Assembly: GCA_012932865.1 (NCBI GenBank)
Contig: SAXG01000033.1
Location: forward strand, 186,001-250,000
From: Amylostereum areolatum
Taxonomy: Eukaryota > Basidiomycota > Agaricomycetes > Russulales > Stereaceae
Direction of reading: 5' to 3'
DNA: 64,000 nucleotides
The notes beneath the pieces were generated by a model. The model searched no databases. It was not told where the DNA came from and was given only the letters and a program-made list of their open reading frames with translations. The first letter of the stretch is position 1. The number at the start of each line of letters is the position of its first letter. Shown here piece after piece: positions 44,317-56,289 of the stretch. A program made the position numbers and the translations under genes.

Positions 44317-46481
44317 TAGGCAATATGATATACCATAGAGATAAATATAAAAGGAGCGAAAGACGCGAAAACGCGTTCTAGAGGGTTGTGTCGAGGTGTG
44401 TTGAAGGAGGAAGACATCGAGACGGGAGACGCGACGCGTCGATAAACACGCTTACATAACACGCGTCGCTGCCAAAAGAACGCGTTTGGACGTCGTACAA
44501 AGAAATTCGAGATGAGTTGAACCATCGCAAGATGGCTCGAAAGGCCTCGACGATAAATCAGTTAAAATCGGTTTATCGGTTTTGTTCAGAACGGAATTGC
44601 AATATATGTCTTCAGGAGCTCACTCCTGACGTACTTCGATGTTTAAACGCACAATTTTGAACTTCTGCTCTGAACAAAATGAACAATGCTATTTTAGATG
44701 ATTTTACATGCTCTCAAACTATTTTATTTGTGTGCGAGGTCGCTGGGAACTGTGCAGACCATCCTCGCAAGTGGAGAAAGGCTCGACGCGTCGAAACGCC
44801 GTGGACGCTTTCGGAGTTTGAATTGGCGTGCGTTGCCCCAGGTACTTTTCCGCCTTTCCGACAAGGTGGCGAACTACGCCAGAAGACGCCATTCTCAGCG
44901 CTCAGCGTTCGCAGTTGACGGTACCTTGCGGTACGTTATCAGACTTATTTAATGGCTACTTAGCTGAGTGTACCGAAAACCCAGACTCTACTTATCCTAG
45001 TCTGTTCATTTAATCAAAGTCTCCACATGCTTTCAACGTCCCGGCTTTGCGATAAGAAGGCCGAGCGACCCTCGTCTGTTTCAGCGTAATAACCTCCAGG
45101 ATCCCCTTCATTCCATTTCTACACACGTGGCGGACCTGTCCTCTTTTACAGAACTCCATTCCTCACCATGTAAACTCACCACGTGGGTTGAAGGGGCTGC
45201 CTCAGCACCCGTGGAAGTCGCGCTCTGTCGAAATCTTTTGGGTGGTGTGAATCTCCCTTCCCTGTTCTGTTATCGATTCACTCCTCGGGGACTCTCCAGG
45301 TGATGCAAACAACATCCCAGTGATTGTCCAGACCACGATCCTGAGCCCATCGAGGAAAATATCAAGTCTGACAGGACCACCACACGATGCCTTGAACTAC
45401 TTACGTCCATAATATTGCTACGATGATCATGATCATGATGGCCGGGGCGCATCGTCCACTCATAGACCCGATACAAGGTATATTATCCGTCTACGGTACC
45501 TAAGGGGTATGGAACCCTGTGAAATGTAAATTCTACTTACCAACTCAGTACTCACACCTTAGCTTCAGGTCCAAACCCTGCGGCAAGCTGGTGGCAAGCG
45601 AACTTGAGTCTCCGTAATGGTGCCGCGACGCCACTTTCTCACGATGTTTCCGCTGGTCTCCGAAGTTGAGTCGAAGTCGAGTCACCTCAAGTCTCTTTCT
45701 TCTCAACCACCATCAACTCGCGTACGGAGAGTGTGCGATCTTCCTCGACGCCCAACGCTGAGACGGGATCGTCGACCACTGCAAGAAAAATGGCCGGTCT
45801 CATTCGGCCGGAGGAACCTCGCATTAACAACCCTCATTAACCCGAAGGTCGCGCCGTTTTATTACCCCACTTCCGTTCGTCAAGTGCGCCGTGCACTGGC
45901 AGGTCTATAAACTTACCATTTTATACCCTGCTCGTGTGAGCGGCACTATTCTACCTCGTGGATTACGATGACATGCCGGCGCTGGACGCTCTCCCAACAT
46001 TTACCGTCGGAGCGCATTTCCTCCCCGCCATCCTCCCGTCTTGATGCTACGCAAGTACATCCCCGCGTTCGTCAGCTGGTTTAGCCCCCCACATACCTCT
46101 TTTCGACAACCAGACTTCTGTTCTCGTGGACGTTACGGCGGTGACGAACTCCGACCCTCTTGATCTCGATGCTGGTAAACATTTCTAGACTCGCTGAGGC
46201 CTCGTATCTCGCTCGCCCGCGCCGCGGCTTCCGCCGTCGCTGTGAAGCTTATCACGCGTGCTCCGTGTGGTCCTGGAGGGTCCTGGCTAGTCCTGGAGGG
46301 TCTTATCGTCGTTTCACCATTGAACGAGACCGTGGAGAGATCGGCGATTCGCGAGGGGTAGAACGCGAGCGGGGAAAAGGCACGGGCTTGAAGCTTGAAG
46401 GAGTTCTCTTTGATTTCCACGCGGACGTCTTCTCGAATTCGCTTGAGATGTACCTTGGCGGTGCTTCTGCCCCCGAGAGCG
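44317..46481. other. Long intergenic stretch (about 2.2 kb); no gene found
   Basis: An imperfect inverted pair, TTTTGTTCAGAAC (about 44580) and CTCTGAACAAAAT (about 44670), could form a 90-nt hairpin. GACGCGTCGA-type motifs recur near 44430 and 44778. No open frame has family resemblance. The right end is the OPT promoter. Confidence 0.4.
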
Positions 46482-46489
46482 TATATAAG
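46482..46489 (+). promoter_or_regulatory. TATA box of the OPT transporter gene
   Basis: TATATAAG lies in GCGTATATAAGAAGAGG, 112 nt upstream of the ATG at 46594. It is a strong match to a fungal core promoter. Confidence 0.6.
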
Positions 46490-46593
46490 AAGAGGGTGCC
46501 GCAATTCGTATCTCTGAGGTCTTCTTCCCCACCACGCCCTCATCTACTCCCTCGAGCTCGCGGCGTCTGACCTTCGCGACGACCGTGCTCGCC

Positions 46594-49500
46594 ATGTCTC
46601 GCTTCTTTTCCACCCGCAAGCGTTCAGAGAACCCCGTAGACGAGAAGGTTGCCCCAGAGGACAAAGATAACAGCATCCTCGCATCGGAGAAGGAAGTAGA
46701 AGCGGGAGCAGACCTCCATTACCTCCAGAAAGAACCGACAGGCGCTGACGCTTTCGTCGGCGATGTGCGTCGTCTCCGTTTCGTTCCGTGGGTGCTGCTG
46801 ATGTGAAGCCATCTCTTACAGGTATCTGAGGACGTCCGCGCTATCGATTTGGACGAGACGGGCAAAGAGAGGCCTATCGGTGTGTCTTTTCAGCGTCCTT
46901 TTTGCATGTAGCGGCCTCCCTGATGCCTGGGTCGTCTTGCAGAGTCGGAGAATGACTACGCGCTGCGCCTCGTCTCGCTCGAGGACGACCCCACTTTACC
47001 TGTCCACACTTTCCGGGCATGGTTCCTCGCGCTCGGCCTGTCCTGTTTTGCCGCCGTTTTGGGCCAGCTCTTCGTACGTCTGTTCCTATCTTGAATTACC
47101 GATGTGTCGCCTCACCTGTGCTTTCGCATGGCTACAGTATTTCCGACCTCAGACGGTGAGCACATCTTGATGTCTTCACTACGATGTTTACTGATGCCTC
47201 TCATTCGTCGTCTAAGGTTTCTGTTAGCCAGCTCTTCCTCCAAATCCTAGCCTTCATCTTGGGCAAGGCGTTCGAGGAAATCATCCCCGGCCCCCATTCG
47301 CGTTACTTCAAGACAAAGGACACACCGTTCTGGCGCTTCATGAACCCTGGTACATTCAGTAAGTTCAAAATTTGCTTATTCGAGCCATGCCATCTCACGC
47401 GGGTTCATTTTAGATATCAAGGAGCATGTGGCCATCAGTATCATGTCGGTCAGTGCTTTGTCAAGTTGAGTTATGGCGGATCTTGTTGACGCCATCCATA
47501 GGCAACCGCTTCGGACAGCTCCATTGCCATTTCCGTTTTCGCTGCTCAAGATCTCTACTACAATACGAAGCCCAACGCGGCTGTGGGTATCTTCACGTAT
47601 GTACTTCGACCTTTGACATTGATTCAAGTCTCACACTGATCTTTTCCCTCAGGCTTATCTCGTCCCAGTTGATTGGATACGGCCTAGCTGGTGAGTGCCT
47701 CTACGCTCCCATCCTCACGGAGCGTATACGACGGGTTCAATAGGTCTCGCGCGTGACTACCTCGTCTATCCAACATGGGCCGTGTAGGTGTTCCTCGACT
47801 GCTCCGTCATCGCCATCCAATGCTCATCTTGCGACAGCTACCCGCATCTCATGCCCCAAGTCCAGCTGTTCGACACCATGCACCGTGGCAAGGGTCTGTT
47901 CCTCCAGAAGAAGCGTATCAAGTTCTTCTGGGTCGTTTTCGTCGGCATCTTCGTTTGGGAATGGTTCCCCGAGTACATCGCGCCGTACGTTGTTCCCATT
48001 GCACATCGTCGCTCGAAAACGACATTTGGGGTCTGATGCAGATGCCGCGCTTTGTTGTAGAACTCTCACCGGTGTCAGCATCTTTTGCTTGGCGAGGCAG
48101 AACAGCGCATGGTTCACCCGCGTGTTCGGTACGGAGCTTTGTCCGGTTCTCGATATCGCCATGGGCCGCTCGGCTGACGACATATTTTAGGTGGTGCCGC
48201 CGGAAACGAAGGCCTGGGACTGTTCGCGCTCTGCTTCGACTGGAATTATGTCGTATGCACTCTTTTTTTACCACGGTCTATGTTCGGACCGCATCATTTT
48301 TAACTTGGGACCCAGGGATCCGGCGGTGGCGCCATCGGCTCCCTCTTCACGCCGCTGGCCACTCAATTGTCGCTTTATGCCGGTGTCGTCATCTGCATGT
48401 GCGTCCTGACCCCACCGTCCGGACTCCAGCCTGACTAATACGTACCCACAGCATCGCTTTCTGCGCCTGCTATGCGCAGAACATCTGGCACGCTCAGAAC
48501 TTCCCGTTCCTCACCCAACTGCTCTTCAACGAGAACGGCACGCAGTACAACCAGCTCGCAATCCTCAACCCCGACTTCACGCTCAACAAGGATGCGCTTG
48601 CGGTACAGGTATGATCTCCTAAGGGTTTTTCATTCTTTTTAAAAGCTTAACGTTGTTTGATAGGGTCTACCGTGGTATGCCGCGTCGCAAATGCTGTACA
48701 AGGTCAGTCGGACCATGTACATCGGAGGTACGCATTTTCGCCCGTCGACATCGCGATCTAGCCCTCACCTGGACCCATCCACTTAGCTGCTATCACACAC
48801 TTCGCCCTGTGGCACGGCCGGGATGTCTGGGACATCGTCCGGAACGTCCGCGTGCGTATCAGTCCCGTTTCTTCGTCCCTCGTATTGCGTTGATTGATTT
48901 ATTGTCGGACCATGCAGACGAAGGAGTGCCAGGACGTGCACTATCAGAAGATGAAGGTCTACCCTGAGGTGCCAAACTGGTGGTACATGATCATTTTCGT
49001 GGTCTGCTTTGCCTTGGGCTTAGGCATGCTTTACGCCGCGGAGTCCGGTCTGCCCTGGTACGTCTTCCTCGGTCTCTCTACGCTGTAGCGCGCTGACGAC
49101 GGCTTTGCGCAGGTGGGCCTTTATCGTCGCCCTGTAAGCCTCTGTCTTTACCTCCTGCGTCGAACGAAAACTCACAATGATCACGCATGTGCTCAGGATC
49201 ATCACGGCATGTAAGATAGCTCCCGACGTTTGCTTCACTGGCTCTGAACTAAGCACGCCGTGCGCTCCACAGTATTCCTCCCCATCATCGGTACTCTCTA
49301 CTGCACGGTCGGCTACCAACCTAGCATCCAATTCCTCGTTCAGGTATACGTTTTCGCTAATGCACTTCGTTACTATTCCTGACGTGACCCTTAGATGATC
49401 GGCGGTGTGATGGTTCCCGGAAGACCTGTCGCGAACATGTACTTCACGCTCTATGGTATCTTACTCCGCTGCCCAATCTTCTTATCCACGCTGACCGCAA

Positions 49501-50527
49501 TATATTTCTAGGTTATCAGACCTACACTTTAACTCTCAATCTCCTGCGTGACCTCAAGCTCGTGCGTATTATCACCCTATCTCCTCTTCTAATAATAATA
49601 ACTTTCGCCTGTAGGGACAATACACCAAGCTGCCTCCTCGCGCAACCTTCATCTTCCAGAGCGTCGGTGGCGTCATCGTACGTTCCACACACCCTCCCTC
49701 CCGCCGCCGTCAGAATCGCTCACCTTGCCTCGACAGGGTGGCCTCCTCAACTATGTTATCATGCTAAGCGTCCTCGCGAACAACCGCGCGATCCTGCTCG
49801 ACGTCCAAGGCTCGAACGTTTGGTCCGGACAACAGGTCCAGTCCTACAACAGCGAGGCCATCTCGTGGGGCGCGCTCGCGACGCCGCTGTACGGGGTCGG
49901 CGCGCGCTATGGGGTGTGTGCACTTCTTACTTACGTTCTCGGGACCGTGGCTCGATGCTGATGCGTGGAGTATAGTTCGTACCGTGGATGGTGATCGCCG
50001 GGTTAGGCGTCCCCATACCTTTCTGGTGAGTTCGAGTCATCCAGCACATGCTCTCCGTACACTGACTCGACGCGCGCCCTCGCGAAGGCTTGCGCACCGC
50101 ATGTGGCCAAAGGCAGGCTTCAACTACGTCTTCACGCCCGTCTTCGTCGCCGAGCTCGGATTCCTGTCCGTCCACCCCTTCTCCTCACAGCTAATCGTCA
50201 CCGCTCATTGCTCTCCCGCAGCTCCGTCGGCATCAACTCCTCCTGGATGACCTCCCTGGCCGTGGCTGTGGTGTCTCAGTGGTACATGCGCAAGTACCGC
50301 CCGCGCTGGTTCCGTAAGTACAACTTCCTCCTGTCCGCCGCGCTCGACGGCGGGACGCAGGTCATGGTCTTCGTGTGGTCGTTCGCGGTTGGTGGTGCGA
50401 GCGGCAAGGCGGTACCGTTCCCGAACTGGGGATTGGTAAGTCGTGCCTCCCATGATCCTGCGATCAGTGCTGACGAGGAATTCAGAACCCGTCTGGAAAC
50501 CCCGATTACTGCAAGCGGTTAACTTGA
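46594..50527 (+). CDS. OPT-family oligopeptide transporter (784 aa, 28 exons)
   Basis: The hydrophilic N-terminus (FSTRKRSENPVDEK) precedes about 14 predicted membrane helices. The OPT signature NPGTFNIKEH is split by an intron at 47359-47413. Other family blocks: LFDTMHRGKGLFLQKKRIKF, WHAQNFPFLTQLLFNENG, LYKVSRTMYIGAAITHF, GGVMVPGRPVANMYF and the end NPSGNPDYCKR. It is a proton-coupled importer of small peptides or glutathione-type compounds at the plasma membrane. The 28 exons include micro-exons of 18 nt (47138-47155), 14 nt (49197-49210) and 21 nt (49113-49133). Larger exons include 46594-46764, 47838-47984, 48452-48608, 48918-49057, 49737-49913 and 50222-50435; the last is 50486-50527. 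All introns are GT-AG and the exon sum is in phase. It is convergent with the PARL gene. Confidence 0.9.
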
Positions 50528-50789
50528 GTGCCCAGGGGGGAGGCGGTAGGGTGCGTGAACGTATGCGTTCTCATTGGGCTGTTGAAAGTGTAGCTATCTT
50601 TGGATGTTTCCTGTACGACAATGTAATTTCCCACTCACGAACATGGCGCGTACGACGTTCTCTGAACGGCCAAGCTGGAGCGGAGCGTTGACGAATGATA
50701 GGGAAAGCTGAGTTGTGCAGAATGTGTATTGCCCCCTCTGGGAGCCCCCTCCCTGTAGACGCGACCATGTCCTCCATATACACCTTTCG

Positions 50790-52611
50790 CTATCCTCGCT
50801 CTTCTTTTCTCGTCCCAGCCTTGTCCCTCGCCAACGACGACCTGCACGCATCCCACCACTTCATTCCGCACATGTAGTACGCCGCGCCGAAGGCAGCTCC
50901 GCCCATGTGCGCGTAGTGGTCGAAAAGTCTGCCCAGGGAGAGTATTAGATAAGATGCCATAGACAGCGACAAGGGGGCGGGGCGAGGGCCAAAGGAAAGA
51001 CCAAGGGCAGAACGTACCGCCAGCCTCGCCATGCACCGACCATGTCCAGCAGCACAAGCCCGCCCACGCCGTATTGTATTGGGAACGCAGGCGTCGGCGG
51101 GAAGATGAGGCTCACCTAAACGGATATGATGTTAGTGAAATTGAAGACAAACCGGGAAGGTAGACGGGGCGAAAAGAGGAGAAAGAGCCGAAACGCACCT
51201 CTGCTTCGGGAAATGCCAGCGCCGCCAGCACCACCGCGCCGTAAATCGCGCCTGACGCGCCTAAGCTGGGTAAAATCCTCCCTTCTGTCAGTGCTCCTCC
51301 TCCTTCCGCCCCCGCCACGGCGGGTGCGCGCGCGGACGACATCAGTCGTGTGGATGTAGGTGCAGGTTGCGGTCCGGGTTTGGGAGGGTTGGTAATGAGC
51401 TTGTGGATTAGGCGTGGCCAGATAATACGGGTGGTGACCAGGTGGGAGATGAGGGAAGATATAAGGCCGGCTAGGAGGAAGGAGACGGGGGTCAGTGAAC
51501 TGTGAGCGGGAAGTGAGAACAGGACGTGCCGGAGAGGTAAAAGGCGAGGAAGTGGTACGTCGCGTCGGCTTCTTGTACCCGCGACGACGCATAGGCTTGT
51601 TCCCTCGTCATCCACGCACTCGTCGTCGCCGCTGCAGGTCAAAACTATGAGCACGCACGTCTGTGCATTACAGAAGTACCACGCACCGAACGAGCTTAAG
51701 GCCATGCAATTAAACAGCAAATGGATAAATGACGCATGACTAGGTCCACAGCCTCGTAAGCCCCGGTTTCCGTCAAGCCATAGACCAGAAAGCAGCGCAC
51801 CTGAACATGCTCGTCAACATCGTGTACGACCTCCCGCTCAACGGATCGTGCGCAAAGTGCATGTGCATGAATGGTTTCAGGCGCGGGATCTGCCACGCAA
51901 ACCAGACCAGCCCGTTCACGGCGCATATCCCCCACGCCGCGCGTCGTCCGTCGGACGCGTTGAGCCAAGCCTCCGCCACCCGCGCGTAGGAGTGTATTAT
52001 GACGGATTTGACTAGGATAGGGTAGGAGGCGATGTCCTGTTGCAATGCGTCGACCTTCTCTTGAAATTTCTGGAAAGTAGGGTGAGATGGGAGATCCAAG
52101 GACAGGAAGGTGGAAAGGGAGAACGCACCTTGATCATGACGCTCGCGCGCGCCATGCGCATATTTCCCGTCGTCGGAGGGGGAAGCATTGCCCCGAGGAT
52201 GTTCCCTCCTGGAAAATTGCTGGGAGTGGAGAGGTATTTGAACCAGAAGTCGGTGACGACGTTGGTGTTGTACGCGGCGACCCCAAACGCGAGCACGGAT
52301 CCTGCGACGGCAAACTATGACACGTATCAGTGAAATGAAGTGTGGAGTGCATGGGGAGATGTAGGAATGGGACCACGTACGAAGATATGTCTGCCCGTGG
52401 CGGGAAATTCCAAATCATGAAGGAGAGACTTGGGCGGCGGCGGAAATTTGGGGATTTCTCGGAAAGCGTTGGGTATTTCCGTGGGTGGTGGTAGAGAGCG
52501 ACGGGGGAGAGACCAGGCAAAATTCCTTGACGAACCCCGGAGAAAGGCAGGACGAAGGAGGGGTGCGGATGCTCGGGGTGCAAAGGCGCGTGGGCGGAGC
52601 AGGAAAAACAT
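50790..52611 (-). CDS. PARL-type mitochondrial rhomboid protease, canonical active site (429 aa)
   Basis: Eight exons: 52381-52611, 52129-52314, 51801-52069, 51687-51739, 51530-51571, 51199-51470, 51018-51115 and 50790-50928. The N-terminus (MFFLLRPRAFAPRASAPLLR) is an Arg-rich mitochondrial presequence. Active-site elements are present: the helix start HASFIHLLFNCMALSSF, the serine loop LGASGAIYGA (Ser codon 51253-51255) and LFDHYAHMGGAAFGAAYY with the catalytic His. PARL/Pcp1-type enzymes cleave inner-membrane proteins such as cytochrome c peroxidase and dynamin-related precursors. The intron 51471-51529 begins GC (CCG|GCACGT) and ends CTAG. Several intron positions coincide with the two Ser-to-Thr homologues in this window, so they derive from the same gene lineage. 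Another ATG 24 nt upstream (52635) is possible. Confidence 0.85.
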
Positions 52612-53204
52612 GGCGGGTTTGGGCTGGGCGCGCACGCCGTGGCGGCGAAGGTAGGTTTCAAGGCGACGGCCGCTGCGTCAACGGTGAGATGGGTGAGGAG
52701 GAGTACGTGTGAATGAGCGAGCTGGTCGTCGGGAAAGGCGAGCACGCGTCTGTCGGCATTGCAGGCGGAGACGAGCCACGCGTTCCCCACGTGGCTAGTT
52801 CCGCCATCCCGACGCGGCGACATTCTGAGTCCAATCTCAAGCCGCCCGCGGACAACAGACTGAACCTCTTCCCGCTTGTAATTCCCACCTCTTCACGGTC
52901 AGTTACTCAACATGATCATACACTTTTATATGCTCCTTGGTTCTACCGTAATCATCCACTCGTCCTCTATCCTTTCTTCCTCTAACACCGAGTTCACACT
53001 CCCAACGGATTGCACCTGGGAATAGGTCGCAATTGACGCAGAGTTCCGAAGGATGCATTCGCTGAACCTTTGAGATGCATGTGAGTGAGAGCACCATCAC
53101 CCAACATCCCTGGAAAATATACGCACTCGTCTGTGGTTAACGACGCCGACGGCCGTTTTCACCCCTGCGGTGCGTCGTCCGAACAACATACGGCGAGGCT
53201 GAGC
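52612..53204. other. Intergenic upstream of PARL gene
   Basis: Promoter side of the PARL gene; no TATA-like element stands out. No gene is found. Confidence 0.35.
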
Positions 53205-53700
53205 CATTTCTAAAGGACCTGTCATGAACGCCTCCTAAATATATACATCGGACCTTACTTTACTATAGTTTACCATCGGACTTCGCATCGGCTTCGCCTC
53301 GCGTCCGGCCCTTCGGGCATACCGGACTTCTCGGCTTCCTCGGTCATGATCTAGACCATGGAGTCATACTTACCTCGCCTCGTGTTGTGACCCACTTCGC
53401 ACTCCGTGGTACCCACTTCGCAGTCCGTCCTGACCCACTCCTACTCCGGCTTCGTTTGTCTTTGTTTGGGTCCTTATCCTCATGTATATAAGGGCTCACT
53501 AATCTATGAGGAGGGGTCATCTCGACCTTTTCTATTCTCCGGCTACCTGGGGGATCCTCCCTAAGTACTGCAGGGGAAGGTCCACACCTTCGTTATCACC
53601 CGCCCCCCTCGATCCTATCCTCGTCTCTCCTCGCCTTGTACCTCGTCGCGACGTCCTGAACCTGCATCGCAGGTAGACCGTTGCTGACAGGACCCTTGTA
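53205..53700 (+). mobile_element. LTR-like relic (plus orientation)
   Basis: A non-coding stretch has promoter-like TATATAAGGGCTC at 53485-53497, then CATCTCGACC and an end CCGTTGCTGACAG (53678-53690). The same three elements occur in the same order, reverse-complemented, at about 55620-55760. Upstream it has short internal repeats (CCCACTTCGCA / GGACTTCGCATCGGCTTCG). The layout resembles the U3-R-U5 of a solo LTR. No terminal TG..CA boundaries or target-site duplication were proven. Confidence 0.4.
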
Positions 53701-53709
53701 CCCCACCAT

Positions 53710-54884
53710 CTATCTGACTGCCCTCAAAAAACCACGATACCGTGTTCTGGCCTCCATTGTCAGCCCGAACAACACAAAATAAGTCACCGCAAACACGACA
53801 TGCACAACTAAATCCATTGCCATGGCCACCATCTCCAGCAGTGACGTGGTGTCTTCTGGACTACTCTTCGACAGTGTGCTATGCTGGGACTTGAGGGATG
53901 CACTCAATCGGACAGCGCTGTTAATGAACATGACGAGAACCAGTAGACAAGTGAGCGTAATCATCTGTGGATAGTTGACCTTGCCCGGGGCGGAGGCGGA
54001 CATCATGCTGCTCAAGAGTGCATCCATCTCTTGACGGTGTTGGTTTAGAATGTACACCGTTTCGACTACCAAGAACACTTTGTGGTCAGCGTCTACCACT
54101 TTCCATAGCAAATGCGGTAAGTGTCAATAGCAGAGAGACCTACCAAGATATAGCGCAACTGTGGTTACGACGAGTGAGAAAGACCACGACTGGAACACAA
54201 CCGCCGACACCCATGTTGCGTGGAATGAAGGCTGACATCCTGCACCCATGTATATTTGGAACCCAACAGGTTGGATTCCGCTGTCTGCGAAGGCGGATTG
54301 TCATTGATCATTCATAAGGCTCGGTCAATGGTCATCGAACACGTACAAACACCCATCAAGATACCCGGTATCCCGACAACAAAGGTCAGACTGACCACGA
54401 GATCAACCACGCGCTGCGCAGATGAGGACACTCAGAATGTCAGGACTGGAAGAGCGAGCAGACATCACCGCAAGAAGTACCTGCCGTGTCCCCATCACAA
54501 CTTCACAGCTTGACACGGTGTTGTAGATATTTTGCAGGACCACAAGAAATGCTCCTGGGATTGCTGCACGTGCACCAACTTGAAGACGAACCACTGGAAC
54601 ATGCAAGGTACATGACAACGGTCAGCCACAGCCGCGCTGTATCGAACACTGGAGTAGATGTACTGACCTGCCTCACACCATTTTGGCGCAACATTTTGGA
54701 CGCCGTCTCTCCAGACAGTCGAGTCGATCGCAACGACCGTGGCCATGACCGCGACCCATATTGCAAACACGCACAACCCAATGCTGCGCAAACAGCACGG
54801 ACTCGTAAAGAGCGGGAGCAGAACCAAACAGGCCGCAAGGGCGTTGAGGACAGTGATAAGAGGGTAGGTTGCTGTGGGAGGCAT
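53710..54884 (-). CDS. STE3-type pheromone receptor-like GPCR (about 301 aa)
   Basis: Five exons: 54668-54884, 54481-54578, 54353-54413, 54144-54284 and 53710-54098. Family blocks: YPLITVLNALAACLVLLPL; SIGLCVFAIWVAVMATVVAI; VWRDGVQNVAPKWCEA (the 'W..N..P.WCD' type loop); VGARAAIPGAFLVVLQNIYN; VVDLVVSLTFVVGIPGIL; FQIYMGAGCQPSFHATWVS; and a last helix VVHVVFAVTYFVLFGLTME. Such receptors sense lipopeptide mating pheromones and couple to the MAP-kinase cascade. No pheromone precursor (CaaX) gene was recognised nearby, and the cytoplasmic tail is short, so it may be one of the non-mating-type STE3 paralogues of mushrooms. The acceptor of exon 2 (TTCAAG|TT) is weak. Start ATG 54884 was chosen because it directly precedes the first helix. 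Confidence 0.65.
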
Positions 54885-55619
54885 CAGTTCACGTAGCTTC
54901 TTGGGGTGTGTCGATACTATATTATATATGTTTGCTCGAAGACACGTAGGCATGGTGGGGGTTGCTTTGGGGGGGATCAAAGATCGCGGAACTCACAGGC
55001 ATTCGGGACGTTGGATTGTGTTTGTAGGAGAGGTGTCTGATGACGAGTCTTAAGTCCGTTAGTTACAGTCCTGAAACAATGGCGACACAACATTGCCTCG
55101 CGATTCAATTTCCGAGTGTTGATGTTGCCCAATGGATCGGAGACAATGCCTATACTGATAGATGGGTCATAACTTGGTGGGCATTCAGAACACTCAAATA
55201 GACGCACCAGATACATTGTACACTGCCCAAGTTCATCTTGATCATGCATCACGCTTATGCCCAACAAAAGCCTGAGAAAAGCGTACCACTGCACTCGCCT
55301 GCCCATGATGTGTTCATTCATATGGAAGATACATGCATTCGGCGAGAGGAATGCTGTAGGAAAGGGCCTGGACCTGACGTGTGAGTGTAAGTACTTGAAG
55401 TTGCAACCAAGCTGCACGCGGTCAGTCCAAAAAGACGGCGTGGCACAAGCTCTAACACTGACAAAAAATCAGCCTGTCTTTCCTAGAATATGTTGCGAAA
55501 GAGCTGAAAACGAGTGCCCTGTTCGTGAGAAACAGTGGGGAACTTGGTCGACGGAGGATGGCGAATGAGGGGGAAGAGAAAAGAAGCGTGAGAAAGTTTG
55601 TTGCTTCGGACATGCGAAT
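54885..55619. other. Intergenic upstream of the STE3-like gene
   Basis: An open frame on the minus strand (54977-55417) shows no family resemblance. No gene is supported. Confidence 0.3.
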
Positions 55620-56000
55620 CATCTGTCAGCAACGGCCTTAGTGACGAGCACTAGGCGACGACGTGTGACACAAGTGAAGAGGGACGATGGGGGATAAGGT
55701 CGGTAGTATTGACTAGGTCGAGATGGGGAATATGTACAGGAGGAATGGAGCCCTTATATACTACGAGGCAGAGTCACTTAGTAAGCTACGACACACGGCG
55801 GTCAGTAAGCAGAGCTAAGTATAGATACATGCGCAGCAGGATCAGTAAGCGAGACAATAAGGATGAGCCGGGTCCGGAGCGGCATGATGTCATGCGCAGC
55901 GTTATGATGTCATGTGGAGTCAAAGGAAGCGATGATAAGACGAGCCTGGAGTCATGATGTCAGGAAGGAGCAAGGATAAGCCGAGTCTCCACCGGAGTGA
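55620..56000 (-). mobile_element. LTR-like relic (minus orientation)
   Basis: Read on the minus strand, it has several TGACATCATG/CATGACATCAT repeats (plus-strand CATGATGTCA, about 55883-55962). Then come TATATAAGGGCTCC (55747-55760), CATCTCGACC, and GCCGTTGCTGACAG ending near 55623. The order and motifs match the plus-orientation element at 53205-53700. The two enclose the STE3-like gene in inverted arrangement. Confidence 0.4.
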
Positions 56001-56289
56001 CGGAGTATTACTAAGTGATGAGTAGTCAGATAGAAATGAAAATAAAAATGAATTGGGATATTATCCCCGAGGTCCCCGAGGTGTCCGAGATGTCCGAAAT
56101 GGTAACGTTCATGACATCATCGATCACGCTCACGCCTCGTCTTTTATTACCTACCACCACGATATCACCGCGACCGCGTCCTCGAAACCCCCTTACTTAC
56201 ATTATAGCTCAAGCCATAGAATGTTGGCGAACCAGGAAGTGTACGCTCTCCTTTCCTATGCATGCAGGGCGCTGACGTGACGTGTTCTC
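56001..56289. other. Upstream region of the NACHT-WD40 gene
   Basis: Contains a short GAGGTCCCCGAG/GTCCGAGATG tandem-like run (56069-56100). The first exon and start codon of the downstream gene could not be fixed here. Confidence 0.3.

Noticed and set aside
53710..54884. Calling the STE3-like gene a mating-type B locus
   Set aside because: No pheromone precursor with a CaaX end was found nearby, and mushrooms have many non-mating STE3 paralogues, so only 'STE3-like' is justified.
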